DNA of 64,000 nucleotides from Prorocentrum cordatum (lineage: Eukaryota > Sar > Dinophyceae > Prorocentrales > Prorocentraceae), in assembly GCA_963575745.1 (NCBI GenBank), contig CAUYUJ010014172.1:301501-365500 (forward strand). Direction: 5' to 3'. Shown here in pieces: positions 43,191 to 54,514 of this stretch. Under the pieces are notes generated by a model. It ran no database searches and was not told the origin of the DNA. It worked only from the letters and a program-made list of their open reading frames with translations. Position 1 is the first letter of the stretch. Each line of letters opens with the position of its first letter. The position numbers and the translations under genes were made by a program.

Positions 43191-43925
43191 TCACGCCCCC
43201 GCTTCCTCGGCGGTCTGGATCTCCCTGGCCGCCACGTGCGCCTTCTTGGCGTCCTTTATCCTCTGAAGCAGCTTCTTCTGGTCGGCAAAGATCGCCTGAT
43301 TGGCGCGCTGCAGAACCTGCATGTACTCGCCGAACGTATCCTTGTCTTCGAACTTGAACTTGCCGCGCTCTACGACGGCCTGGACGCACTCGCGCGTTCT
43401 ATCCGAGACGTCCGCCCTGTCCATGTCCAGGATCGACTCCGTCGCCGCCGACAGAGCCCCGTCTCGGTCGTTCTCAGCGCCTTTCAAGCGGCTCTCCCAG
43501 GCGACCTTGTCCTCGCCCTCGGCATCGTTGTACTGCACCCGCAGCTTCATCGCCATCTCGACTGGCTTGTTGAGGACGCTGATGGCCTTCTTGCAATCGC
43601 CCAGCCGCTTGTGCGCGGCCATTGCGGCGTGGTACTCTGGGCCGAAGTCGTCCTCAATGGCCGTCGGCGCGTCTGGGAGCGACCTCCAATCGGCCGCACC
43701 CTCGCCGCCCATGGACTCCGGCACGCGGGCCCCGCCGAGGGGCACCTCCGTGGTGAGCCCGCCGTGGTACGTGGACGAATTGCGGTCAAACTGCTCGGCG
43801 AAGTCGGCGCCGCTTTCGGCAAGCGCCCTGCAGAACTCCATGATGTCGGTGCCTGGAGGCAGCGTGACGCCATCTGGAAGGATGCCCCTGGGCAGCTTCA
43901 CGGGGGCCTGGCCAGCGCCCGACAT
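43191..43925 (-). CDS. Unassigned 244-residue protein (single exon or terminal exon)
   Basis: From ATG at 43925 to a stop at 43191 the frame encodes a protein with balanced composition and no low-complexity, unlike the surrounding ORFs. It begins MSGAGQAPVKLPRGILPDGV and is largely charged helix afterwards (EYHAAMAAHKRLGDCKKAI, EMAMKLRVQYNDAEGEDK, QQ-like helix RANQAIFADQKKLLQRIKDA), with no membrane helix or signal peptide. The frame stays open upstream to 44207, but that part is Pro/Arg/Cys-rich and looks like leader or intron. A CAG just before the ATG could be a splice or trans-splice acceptor. I recognise no family. A gene is likely; function is unknown. Confidence 0.6.
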   Translation of the reverse strand: MSGAGQAPVKLPRGILPDGVTLPPGTDIMEFCRALAESGADFAEQFDRNSSTYHGGLTTEVPLGGARVPESMGGEGAADWRSLPDAPTAIEDDFGPEYHAAMAAHKRLGDCKKAISVLNKPVEMAMKLRVQYNDAEGEDKVAWESRLKGAENDRDGALSAATESILDMDRADVSDRTRECVQAVVERGKFKFEDKDTFGEYMQVLQRANQAIFADQKKLLQRIKDAKKAHVAAREIQTAEEAGA

Positions 43926-44243
43926 CCTGGGCTGCCGTGCGGCACGGGCGTGCGGGATCGAGCGCTGGAGGGGAGGGGGACGGTAGCCTGGGCCAGCAGA
44001 GACCGCCAGGGTGCAGCCCAGACATGGAGGAAAGATGAAGGGAGGAGAAGGTGGTTTGGAATTGTGGGTTGACCACGCGCGGGCTCGTGAGGGCGCGAGG
44101 AGGTCCAGGCAGAGGAAAAAGGTGGCATCAGCGCAACGACGACGGTTGCGGACGACGACAGCGGGACAAGGAGGACGACAGACGAACGAACGCAGCGACT
44201 CGACCAACGACGACGACGACGACGACTACGACAATGACGACAA

Positions 44244-44285
<42 letters not shown>

Positions 44286-44860
44286 TGGCTGGCTGAAGCA
44301 GCGCGGCATGCGGTCGCGCCTTGCGCGCGGCGCTGCGGCCGCTACCGCCCCAACGAGAACCAGGGCAACAATACCTGAAATCATCCTGATGAACATCAGG
44401 GCAAAAGGACCCTGAACAGAACAGTCCACACATGCTCCGCTGAATGGCGAGCAAGGGCACCTGGAGAGGAGCAAGAGGATGAGGAAGAGGGTGACGATGA
44501 CGAGGAGGAGGGGTAGTCTCTGGAGGTCTCTGAAGTCTCTGCAGGTTCTAGAGGGCCCAGCAGCCCAGAGGGCACAACCTTATAGAAACCTCAGCTCTCG
44601 ATGGTCACTCCGCCGCCGATCGACGTCGGCGGCGGTGGCCTCCTCGGCTATGCATTGCCAGAGCGGGTCGGGCTTGACGACCCCGACGACGACGTCGACC
44701 AAGACGACGACCACAATGACAGCGACGGCGACGACCACGACGACGACCATAACGACGCCGACCGCGAAAACGACGACCATGATGGCAATCACGGCGATGG
44801 CGAGAGCGACAGCAAGTTGGGCGTTGCATAATGGGAGGGATAAATTTGAGGGCCGAAGAA
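43926..44860. repeat. Non-coding stretch with (GAC)n microsatellites
   Basis: GAC/GACGAC runs at about 44200-44286 and 44680-44810. Poly-Asp and poly-Val ORFs on the two strands are artefacts. No gene is seen. Confidence 0.7.
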
Positions 44861-45020
44861 ACGTGCACCTTTCGTTGCCCCTTTTGGGCCCAAGCGGGCC
44901 CCTGTAGGGCCCCGAAGGTGCACGGAAGATGCACCTTTCTTGGCCCCTGCAGCTCAATGCGCCGCGCGAGGAGCAGCTGAGGGGGGAAACCCCGTGACCC
45001 CAGAAAACCGCCACCTGAGA
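44861..45020. repeat. Degenerate inverted repeat around GTGCACCTTTC
   Basis: AACGTGCACCTTTCGTTGCC at 44870, GGGCCCCGAAGGTGCAC at 44908 (inverted) and GATGCACCTTTCTTGGCC at 44929 give a short stem-like arrangement. Element boundaries are not clear. Confidence 0.4.
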
Positions 45021-45169
45021 GGGGGGATCCTGGGTGAAGGGGGGTTCCCGGGGGGGGGGGGAAGCCCCCTCACCCTCCTTAACCCACGCAGAACCCCCCT
45101 CAGGGCTGTTAGGCCATAACGGGACGGTGGGGCAGGACGGCGCCCCCCCCCCCCCCCCCACTTCGCAAC

Positions 45170-45289
45170 GCCCGCGCAACGTCGACGACGCTGGCGCCGT
45201 CAGCGGCCGCGGCGGCAGTCGCGGAGGCCTCGTCGGCGCTGCACCGCCACCGCGGGTTGCGCTCCAGGAGCTGCCCTAGGAAGGCCGCC
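45170..45289 (-). other. Possible protein-kinase subdomain XI exon
   Basis: After a CAG at 45292-45290 the minus strand reads FLGQLLERNPRWRCSADEAS, which matches the LL..P..R.sa.EA pattern at the C-terminal end of Ser/Thr kinase domains, with the structural arginine present. It then runs into Ala-rich sequence. The only other kinase-like piece is 9 kb upstream on the same strand (54,515-54,607). It could be a distant exon of that gene or a chance match in GC-rich sequence. Confidence 0.3.
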
Positions 45290-46562
45290 CTGCGGCCCGG
45301 CAGGCCGAGGAACCTGGCCGGCCAGTCCCGGCCGCGGCCGCGAGGGCGAGGGGATGAGGGAGGATCGGGAGAAGGCTTCGAGCAGGTGCGTTCGGCAAGA
45401 CATCTTTGGTCCTCTCCACGTGGGCCCCGTGACATCGTGAGCACGGGCCCGTGCCACACTTGCGAGGAGGGCGAGGTGGAACTGGCAGGAGACGGAAACA
45501 CATAGAGAGAGAGAGAGATTGAGAGAGAGAGTTAGAGAGAGAGAGAGAAAGAGAAAACAAAACAAAACAAGAAAGTGACCGGTAATGAAAGATAGCAAGG
45601 TATGCTTACGAACTCGCCCTGCTCCTTGCAGATATGTTCTAATATATGCGACCTGCCAAAGGCACGATAACAACATAATGCAAGACCTGCTTAACGCAAT
45701 TTCCCATTGGCATTTTTCAACGCGTGCAATGCAACACAGGCGTTGCACTCGGCCGAGAAATGAGTGGGCGCAGTCGTGCTTCTTCGTGACCCTTCCTAAC
45801 TTGCCCGAAGGATGTTGTGAGTCCATCGGGCCTCCTTGGGGTAAGAAGTTTGTGCGGAGCGCCTGGGGCAGTCTCGTTTCTTGTGTGAGATGTCTGCTGT
45901 GCCCAGTTCTACTTATCGGGTCGCAGTTGAGCCCTTCTCGAGGTAGCGACGCCCTGCTTCCTGGAATTGCGGCGTACTTCTTCTGCCCTGATTGTGCCAG
46001 CTACTCTGTACTGACGATGTCCCATGACTGCGAGGCATACTGCGATGAATGCAAGCGGGGCTCAAACAGGGAGAGAAGTAGGCGGGGGAAGGGGTGGGGG
46101 GGGGAGATGTCCGTTGGGAAGCGAGTGAATCGAGGGTCGTCACGAACACAGCGGCAGCACCTACGAGGTGGGGCCCGACCAGAGGGATGGCGCTTGTTCC
46201 CCAAGAGGAGCCCGCTGTTTCTGAGAGGGCCAAGGGTGGCATTTATGAAAGGGGGGAGGCCAGACCGTCTTACGCCGTCCCTGCGGAGCTACACCGTCAA
46301 TGCCCCGTTGTCCCGTGGTTTCGGTGCGCTTCTGCCCTGAAGGTGCACCGCTTGAGACGGCGGAACGTCTGAGAGATCCATCCAACAGGTCGCCCACGCC
46401 ACGTCGACGTCTTCGTCGTCGCCGTCGCCGTCGCCGCCGTGCGTGGCCGACGTGGGACTCCGCGGCTCCAATTCCTGTTCTGCCGGTGCTGTCGCCCCTC
46501 GACCCGCCCACGACCTGCCGAAGACTCCGCCCTGCGACCCAGCCTGCCACGCAGCCGCGGCC
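45290..46562. other. Intergenic stretch with a (GA)n tract
   Basis: (GA)n at 45505-45560. The plus-strand ORF 45585-46340 has a CxxC-x11-C-xxx-CxxC cluster but no other support. Nothing else is seen. Confidence 0.35.
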
Positions 46563-46746
46563 TACTCCAGATCTCGTAAGAAAGGGAGGGGGGGTCGCAT
46601 TTCGGGGGGGGGTCTCTTCCAGGCTGTCTTGGAGGGCCTGGGGGGTCTGGGGGCGATGTTTTGGAGGGTTCTCCCACGGGGGAGGTCTGAAATGGCTTGT
46701 CTTGGAGGGTCCAGACCCCCTCCCTTCTATTACGAAGTCTGGAGTA
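46563..46746 (+). mobile_element. MITE family A, copy 1 (TA target duplication)
   Basis: 184 bp, bounded by TA on both sides, with terminal inverted repeats of about 28 bp: CTCCAGATCTCGTAAGAAAG at the left and the complement of TTCTATTACGAAGTCTGGAG at the right. The interior matches 51881-52062 in reverse orientation with few differences. TA duplication and short TIRs are typical of Tc1/mariner-derived miniature elements. Confidence 0.8.
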
Positions 46747-47715
46747 CCCACAACATTACTTCAATCAGATCGGCATCTGCGGCGGGCTGTTCTGCACTGG
46801 CTGTGGAGAAGACCATTGGGCGCCCCAGTCCTAGCGACCCATCAGAACTGCGTGTCCACAGCTGCGAGGGTGCCGGATCTCCCGCCCCACGGAGCTGACC
46901 GCCCTTTCGCCTGGACAGATGCCAGGAAAGCGGATGATGAGGAGGAATGGCACGGGCCGAAGGGGAGAAGACGAGGAGCGCAGCAGGGGAAGGCAGGCAA
47001 CCGTCCCGCCCGCCAGCACCGCCCCTGCCCAAGGCGGCCCTTCAGCCACCGCTCGACATGCAAATTCGAGTCCCCCTGACGGACTCACCCAATCGATCTG
47101 CTACTTGACATGGGCGAATCGACTCTAAGCCCGGAAGCTTCGGCAGAGCTGCGCGAAATACAAAGCACAGTGTATCAAATCCGGGCAATAACGGTGGAAG
47201 AGGAGGAGGAGGCGGGGTAGGCAAAGGGGGCGGAGGAGAGGCAAGAGCAGGGAGGAGGGAAAAGGCGAAACGATCGAGGAGGTCGTCGTCTTCGTCGTCG
47301 CCAGCCTCGGGCTCGGACTGCCCGTCCGAATCGCCTCCTTGGCGGAGCTGCGGCTCATCTCCTCGCGGGCCCCCCCCATGGGGGAAGGGAGAAGGCCTGC
47401 AGGGGAAGGGGGGGGCTCTTTGCTGCTGCATTTCGCACGAGATCATCCATCGGGGATCCACTGACCCGGGTCATATCCAGACCCGTGTCAGTCAAGCTTT
47501 GCAAGATCCTGCCAAAGCCCGGGTTAGTGCGGCCCTGGCCCTGCAGGTTCCTGCACGCTCCGGCGCTCTTGCTGACCCCCGTTTGCATAGACCCCCGTCT
47601 CTTTAGCCCCGAATCCACAGTCATCACATGACGACCGAGAGGGAGCTCTTGCTGTGTTTCCTCCAAGAATCGGATAGCACAGCGAAGCCCCACTCCGCGA
47701 ACCCGCGAGGTGAAC
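46747..47715. other. Intergenic stretch, one weak acidic ORF
   Basis: The minus frame near 47360-47230 reads GDSDGQSEPEAGDDEDDDLL followed by a Pro-rich run. It could be a small exon but has no other support. Nothing else is recognised. Confidence 0.25.
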
Positions 47716-47746
47716 AATCCAACAACAACAGCAACAGCAACAGCAG

Positions 47747-47781
<35 letters not shown>

Positions 47782-47800
47782 CAAACAACACCAACACCAA

Positions 47801-47831
<31 letters not shown>

Positions 47832-47894
47832 AACAACAACACCAACACCAACACCAACACCAACAACAACAACAACACCAACAACAACAAACTC

Positions 47895-47945
<51 letters not shown>

Positions 47946-47995
47946 AATAACAACATCCACAACAACACTACCAACACTATCAGCAACAACAACAA
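47716..47995. repeat. (CAA)n microsatellite
   Basis: About 280 bases of CAACAACAG/CAACACC-type trinucleotide repeat at the start of the second cluster of CAA-bounded units. Poly-Asn, poly-Thr, poly-Val and poly-Leu ORFs are artefacts. Confidence 0.9.
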
Positions 47996-49807
47996 TCATA
48001 ATTGTAAGACTGATCGCCCTTGTATGCTCGAGTGTCCAATAACGGGTATTTCCCAAACCCTCGATACCCGCCCTCTTCGTCTTCGATCGAACTCTTTTTG
48101 GGGGCTATACCTTTTCCCTGCAGGGTGGGCCCCGGCAAGCGCCAGGGCGGCCGCGGACCGTCGGCCTGGCCAGCGGCAGCGCTGATCGGCGGGGCGGCCG
48201 CGGACCGTCGACCCGACCCCAAGAGGGACGGACAGGGGACCGACCACGACGACGACGACGACGACGACGACGTCGAAGACGACGGCGACGACGACGGCGA
48301 CGACGTGCGAAAGCGAGAGCGATAGAGAACGACAGCTGGGCCACGAAGGGCACGAAGTAGGCCACGAAGGGCGACAGCGGGGACACGAAGGGAATGCGTA
48401 TGGGGCCACGAAAAGCGCGAACGAGCGGGGGCCACGAAGTGCAGATAATGCGGGGCCACAGAAGTGAGGGTAGCAACTAGGCCACGTAGGACAGTGAGGG
48501 GGACACAAATGGCGACAGCGGGGCCCCGAAGGGCCTGCGCATGGGGCCACAACGGGCGCGACTCCTGGGTGCCTGGGTGTCGGGAGCGCAGCGCTTGGGC
48601 AAATTGCAGGAAATTCCAACGCAAGGCCATTCTTCAGTAAGTTGCAAGCAAATCTCCAGCGAGAGCGCGACTCCAGAGCGCCGGGAGAGCGATTCCTGAA
48701 TACTTGTAAGGAAGTCCCAGGCGAGAGCGCGATTCCTGAATAAAATGCGAGGAAGTCTCGGGCGGGAGCGGGGGTCCTTGCTAAATTGAAAGGAAGTCCA
48801 AGGCGGGAGCCGTTGTTGTTGGAACCCGGGGGCCAAGGGCCCAATTTGAGCATGAAGACTGCCCCTGTCAAGAAACAAGGTGCGAGCGTCGGGGGGCACA
48901 CTTTGATTGAGAGAAAACAATATGCAACGGTGGGGGGGGATCAACAATAATTATTCTTCAGAAATGAGAATTCAACAACAACGACGACAACAACAGCAAC
49001 AACAATCACTTTAATACTGTTCGCTCTTATCTGCTCGCGTGTCATTCAATATGCATATCCCAAACCCTGGATACTCGCCCTCTTCGTCTTCGATCGTACC
49101 CCTTTTGGGAGGTAGATTCATTTCCTGCCACGTGTGGTTGGTGAAGCCCTTGAAAACGAAGGGTAACAGATAACGGGGGAGAATGAGGACGAATGGATCG
49201 GAGGAAGGGAGAGGAGGGGCAATAAGGATGGAGGACGACGATTCGCGCTGTAACTGGCGATTCAGATTGCGCCATGGCTTGCGCCAGCCACTCCAACACA
49301 GGCTAACAATAAGTTTCGCAATGGGTCGCGCCATAAACAGCGCCGCGTACCACCCCCTTGACAGAACATATCGTGGATACCCCCACGGGGGGACGTACAG
49401 CTGCGAACTGGTGTCAGAAAGAAATTTCGTGGAACCCTGAAAAGAAGCGGGATGTTGGGAGAGCGGGCCGAAGGACAGTGAGAACTGCAGAGGCGCCGAG
49501 AGGAACGCGAAAGCCCCAATAGAGAGCGCGATTCTTCAATCAATTGTGAGGAAGTAGCAAGCGGGAGCCACGACCCGGTGGTAAATTGCAAGGACGTCCC
49601 AAGGGAGAGCACGATTATTCATTAAACTGTTCAAGAAGTATCAGGCGGAAGCCGTTGTTGTTATAAACAAGGGGCCAACGACACAGTTTGACCCTCAAGA
49701 AGTTCCGTGGTAAAAAACAAGGTGCGAGTCCCGGGAAGGGCGCTTCAATCGAAAACATCAATGTGCACCAGACGGGGGGATCAACAATACTTATTCTTCA
49801 GAAATGA
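47996..49807. repeat. CAA-bounded repeat units, second cluster
   Basis: Two units, 47996-48971 and 49005-49807, each begin just after a CAA tract with a GTAAGACTG/TAATACTGTTCGC lead, then ATTTCCCAAACCCTCGATAC or ATATCCCAAACCCTGGATAC, GCCCTCTTCGTCTTCGATCG and later GCGAGAGCGCGATTCCTGAA copies. Each ends GGGGGGATCAACAATA-TTATTCTTCAG and a new CAA tract. They match the units at 37.5-39.5 kb. The stretch 48230-48500 has extra GGGGCCACGAAG repeats. Confidence 0.75.
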
Positions 49808-49848
49808 AAACTCAACAACAACAGCAACAACAACAACACCACCAACAA

Positions 49849-49892
<44 letters not shown>

Positions 49893-49962
49893 ACAACAAC
49901 AGCAGCAGCAACAACAACAACAGAGGAGGAGGAGGAGGAGCAGGAGGAGGATGAGGGATACG
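49808..49962. repeat. (CAA)n then (GGA)n microsatellite
   Basis: CAACAACAACAG/CAG repeats to about 49921, then a GGA tract. It marks the end of the second cluster of CAA-bounded units. Confidence 0.9.
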
Positions 49963-50889
49963 TAGTAGAGGAAGGAGGAGGACAATGACGAGGCGCTTGC
50001 AGGTCCGATGCCACAGCTGCCCCCGAACTCGACCCCCTACGATGGATCTGTGCGCGGTCATCAACTCTCGGCGTCGGAGCTCTTCGGAGGGGCGGGAGCG
50101 TGGAACACGAGGGCTCTGGGCCCCCCTGTGGACCCCAGATCTGGCCCAAATCGGCTCGCTCCCCCAAAACGCGGGCCAAGGTAAATTGCGAATCGATCAA
50201 GGTTCCGGCCAACGCGAATATCTATGCGGGGCCCACGGCGCGTGAGCAAACCTTGGGCCGTAGGGCTCTCGCCATCGCTGGGACACCCATTCCCCGTACA
50301 TTTCTCGATTTCGTGAGTGCATGTTTGTCGCAAGATGCTCAAACATTCACGTCCGAGCAAGGCCAAGGGCTGACTGCGGCGCGCGCCAGCTCGCGGACGC
50401 GAGGGAGGCGCTGCCGCGTCGGCGGACAGCAGGAGCTGGAGGAGGATAACTGCATCGGGCGATTTGGGGCCTCGAGTCCTTGCGGGGTCACCAGAGGGGG
50501 GGGTGGGGGGGGGAGGCGGACTGCTGCAGTCATCGCGCTGCTAGAAGAAACGCTAGCTCAGGAACGAAGGAGCGTGTCTGGCCACGGCGAGCCTGAGACC
50601 AGAGTCCCTCCTGAGCCCAATGCGGTCCTTATCTCAGCGCCTTGACTGGACACCACATGGGATGGAAGCGTCAGGAGGAAGGGGCTTGTCCCGCCTCTCC
50701 TCAAGGATCGAATTCTGTTCTGTTCGTCCCCTCTGGGCGGACCCAGGCCACAAACAAATGAAGACGGGCAGCTCTTGGGTCTGGGCCTGATTCGGGCCAG
50801 CATGGTCCAGGACGGAGATCTGGTCCTGAAAATGTGGTCGGGGGCTCTGGAGGCCATCGCCCAACAAAAACATGTCGACAGTTTGAGGA
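49963..50889. other. Intergenic stretch, nothing supported apart from a short dispersed repeat
   Basis: 50560-50645 matches 42210-42330 (see that entry). ORFs overlap on both strands without domains. Confidence 0.35.
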
Positions 50890-51090
50890 GGGGGGAGGAC
50901 GAGGAGGAGGAGGAGGAGGAGGAGGAGGAGGAGGAGGAGGAGGAGAAGCAGAAGGAGAAGGAGGCGGAGGATCCTCCTCCTTCTGATCCTCCTCCTCCTC
51001 CTCCTCCTCCTCCTCCTCCTCCCTCCTCCCTCCCTCTCTCCCTCCCTCACTGCCTCTCTCTCCCTCCTCCTCCCTCTTCCTCTCCCTCTC
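50890..51090. repeat. (GGA)n facing (TCC)n, hairpin-capable
   Basis: A GGA tract (50890-50980) is followed after a GGCGGAGGATCCTCC-like centre by CCT/TCC to about 51090. The two arms are complementary and could fold into a long hairpin. Glu/Pro-rich ORFs are artefacts. Confidence 0.85.
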
Positions 51091-51880
51091 CTCCCCCGTC
51101 CCAATCTCCCTCCTCACTGGAACTTCGGGCGCCTCCCGCGTCGCCACCGCTGGATCCGCCTTCAATGCCCCGTCAGAGCACAATCCAAGCAAGGTCTGGG
51201 GCCCGAATTTCAGAAATGGGGATGAGGGGGGAGATGGAGCGAGGGAGATGGAGGATGAGCTGCAGGAGGAATGAGATGGATAGATACGGGGGGAAGACGG
51301 GGGAGAAGAAGGATGAGACACGGGAGGAGGAGGAGGAGGGATGAGGGGGAGGAAGAACGGAGGAAGGGGAGAAGTTCCCTCCATCGTGGACGAGAAGGTT
51401 CCCTCCATAGAGGAGGAGGGGGAGAGGGAGCTCTGGGAGATCAGGGAGCACTCTGGGACTGCTGCGCCCTGGCCGCCGTCGGCGGCCAAGCGGACGCGCT
51501 TCCCCCGACGCGCTGTGGCCGCTCAGCGCGCCCCGTTCGATCGACCTCGCCTCCCCTCCGGGTCCTGAGCACCGGGGGGGAGGCCGCGTGCCATCGCGCC
51601 AGACTGCGCCGGCCTTCGGCGGAGGGCCCCGGCGAGGGCTCCCCAGCTGGCCCTGGACGCTTCTCGTCGGGTGGCCGCGGCGCGGCTCGGCCAGCAGGCC
51701 CGGGCCGTCCCCTCGCTCGTGATGGGCCAGGCACCGCGCGGTCGCCACGCAGTGCGTCGAGGGGGGCGCCCGCCTCGCGGCCTCCGGGCCCTCTCGGGGC
51801 GTGGGCTGCGACGTGACTCGCCGCATCGCCAAAAGCTGCCGCGTCGTGTGGCGGTCACGTGCAGCCGGTCGGCAAGACGA
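51091..51880. other. Intergenic stretch, nothing supported
   Basis: GC-rich with GGA-rich patches at 51290-51430. No domain-like ORF on either strand. Confidence 0.3.
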
Positions 51881-52062
51881 TACTCCAGATGTTGTAAGAA
51901 AAGGGAGGGGGTCTGGACCCTCCAAGACAAGCCATTTCAGACCTCCCCCGTGGGAGAACCCTCCAAAACATCGTCCCCAGACCCCCCAGGCCCTCCAAGA
52001 TAGCCTGGAAGAGACCCCCCCCGAAATGAGACCCCCCTCCCTTTATTACGAAATCTGGAGTA
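51881..52062 (-). mobile_element. MITE family A, copy 2 (TA target duplication)
   Basis: 182 bp bounded by TA, with the same terminal inverted repeats (CTCCAGATGTTGTAAGAAAA at the left; complement of TTTATTACGAAATCTGGAG at the right) as 46563-46746 and the opposite internal orientation. It abuts the RNase H relic, so it probably inserted into that element. Confidence 0.8.
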
Positions 52063-52945
52063 AATGCCTGGCCCCTTCCAGCAATTGTGGCGGTGCCAAT
52101 GCCCTCTGCTGCCCCGCACCATGCTGTACCCAGAGCTCCCTCCCAGCTGGCGCAACCTCTCTCTGGCCACTTGCGTCGGAGAGGGCCACGCGTACTGGAG
52201 CTTTGCCGCGTCGCCCCAGACAGCAGCGTTGATCACTCTTAGGTTTTGCTGGACGCGCATGAGGGATAATTGCATCTCTGCGAAGGCACGAACCTCGTTA
52301 GCGTCCTCCTGAGCACTGCGCTGCGCCAAGGCGTCGGTCAGATCCTTGCCTAGCGTGACGGACATGGCCGCCTGGAACTCCTCGACGGAGGTACGATCAA
52401 GGTGCGACCAACACTTCGCTAGCACCACGCCGTCCACCCTGTTGGTGCTGCAGGGCCTGGCGTACTCGGCGCCACCAGCGCGCTAGGGTCCCCTTTGGCG
52501 CCGCTGGGAGGCCCTCGTCCCAACTGTCCTTCACTAGCTGGGAGTCTGTCCAGAGGCTGGTGGGCCTCCTCGTGACGCGCATACTCCAAGCAAGTGCAGC
52601 AATGGCACGGCTCGCGGCCCGTCACGCCGTGGAAGCCAGGCGCATTCGCGTGCGCGGAATGCTGCCAATTCTGCCCAACTGGGAGCAGGGCCGCGCCATG
52701 TCCTGCCTTCGCCACACGGGCGTCGGCGCTGGTGGCAGAGCCGTCCAAGAGTGCGTCCGTGAACTGAACCCGCCAGCAGCGGGCGCGCCCTGCTCGTCAA
52801 AGGCCGTCGCCGCGCAGTCCACTGCCCATATTTTGCTAGCTAAGGTTGGGCTGGCGACGGACTCACCACTGCGGAGGGAGGAACAGCGGATGGAATGCGG
52901 CTGCACCCAGATGGGGCAGCCGCAACAAGGGTGTTGAAACACCAT
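52063..52945 (-). pseudogene. Broken RNase H domain of another retroelement
   Basis: Minus-strand pieces in order: QFTDALLDGSATSADARVAK (near 52770-52710) with a DGS acid; RAIAALAWSMRV then LWTDSQLVKDSWDEGLP (near 52610-52500) with the TDSQ acid; and LAKCWSHLDRTSVEEF then LGKDLTDALAQRSAQED (near 52420-52300), matching the H and the AD..A pattern at the domain's C-terminus. The pieces lie in different frames with a TGA between, so the gene is dead. MITE copy 2 lies immediately beyond its 3' end. It is not part of the LINE at 7.6-13.5 kb; no RT is seen next to it. Confidence 0.55.
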
Positions 52946-54514
52946 GCGCTTGTCAGCGTCAACAGTTGCACCATGCTTCTGCGTGATAGGTGGATGCCGA
53001 GTTTTACACAGGGCAAGCCAACAATTGTGAGCGGCACGTGAGGGAGGCGCCAGGAGGAGGAGGAGGAGGAGGACGAGTGAGGATGGAGGAGGGGGGCAGG
53101 AGGGGGGAAGGAGGAGAGGGTGGGAGCATGGAGGAGAAGGATGAGGAGGAATGATAAGGACAAGTAGTGCGAGTATAAGATGAGGATGTATGTATATATA
53201 TATATATATATAAGGAAAATGAGAGATACAACAAAAGCCCTACCAAACGGAATCTGGAAAGAGGCACAGAGATCGATAAAAATGAGGATAGAGGAACATT
53301 GAGCATTTACGCAGGAGGGCGGAGGGATGAGGAAGATGATGAGGAGGAGGAGGAAGAAGAGGAGGAGGAGAAGAAAGATGAAGTCAAGAGGAGCGTGACG
53401 AGCAGCACCACCGGCCTGGGCAGGAGTGCGGCGAGAGGGGACACATGGTCGACCCCATAACTCCAAGAAACACCAGCGATGACCTCGGGCGTGGGCAGCG
53501 CCTACCCCCGATGATCACCAATGTATTGCATCTCCTACTCATCATCAGCCTTCCTGGCCCTCCTCCCCCTCCCCGTCTGTCCTCCTCCTCCTCCTCCTCC
53601 TCCTCCTCCTCCTCCTCCTCCTCCTCCTCCGCATTCTTCCTCTCCCACTCTTCCCACGGAGGAGGACCAGCAGTAGGCCGATGCAAGAAAACGCTGACGG
53701 GAGCACAGGCCATCGTATGGGCGGAGCTCGCCCCACCGAGGGCAAACGCCCAGCCTGGCGAGGTCAGAACAGGGCGCGTATCCACGAAGCGTTCCAGGGA
53801 ACCGGCCACATCAAGGCCGATCAGGCCTGCAGGGGCAAGGCTTGGCGTCCTTACGGTGTTTGCCAAAGCGAATGGCATGGATGTCGCATCGCTCCCTTGG
53901 CAACCCGTCCACACGACACTAGATAGAAACGCGCAAAGTGCGAAAACAGCAGGCATACAAAACCCTTTGTGCCTATTAAGCTCGTCAGTGTATTCGCCTT
54001 GCACCGATGGCGCCCCTTCGGACCCGCACTCCTCAACTTCATCATATACCATCGCAACCCCTTCGCCGCCTCCCTCCTGTAGAGGATCCGCCAGGAGCTT
54101 CTCAGAGCTGGCAAAGGTTCTCGTGGAGATACCAGGATCTCGGACCGCCGTGCTATAGACGACCTTCCAGCTTTCAGCCGATCCGATGAACGAGGGAGCC
54201 AGGCAACTGAAAGGGATATTATGGTTCGTGTCGAACGCTCTTGGACATTGTTTGCGCATCCGATGTCTTCCAGGCTTGTTGTTGGAATCGCTTAGTGGGA
54301 ACCTGCTGGTCCAACAAAACAAATCAATACGCTCTGATAGGGACCAGCACAGCAACCAACACCGAATCGTAGCACTCATCCGACTGAGTGGCCAGTGGAA
54401 ACGTGAGGGACGTGGAGCAGCGCGCGGAGGGGAGTGCACGAGCACGAGCGCCAGGGCAAGGGTGGAGCGAGTGCACTGGGAGGGCGAGCGAGCCCTTGGC
54501 GGTGGGGGGCGGCC
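52946..54514. other. Intergenic stretch with TA and CCT microsatellites
   Basis: (TA)n near 53190-53212, GGA-rich sequence at 53060-53180 and 53330-53375, and (CCT)n at 53581-53630. The 491-codon minus ORF 53384-54859 crosses the CCT tract as poly-Glu. Only its small kinase-like part (next entry) has protein character I recognise. Confidence 0.4.

Noticed and set aside
45585-46340. 251-codon plus-strand ORF with CxxC clusters (FFCPDCASYSV, CDECKRG)
   Set aside because: No other protein character, downstream part is Arg/Gly low complexity, and there is no matching context.
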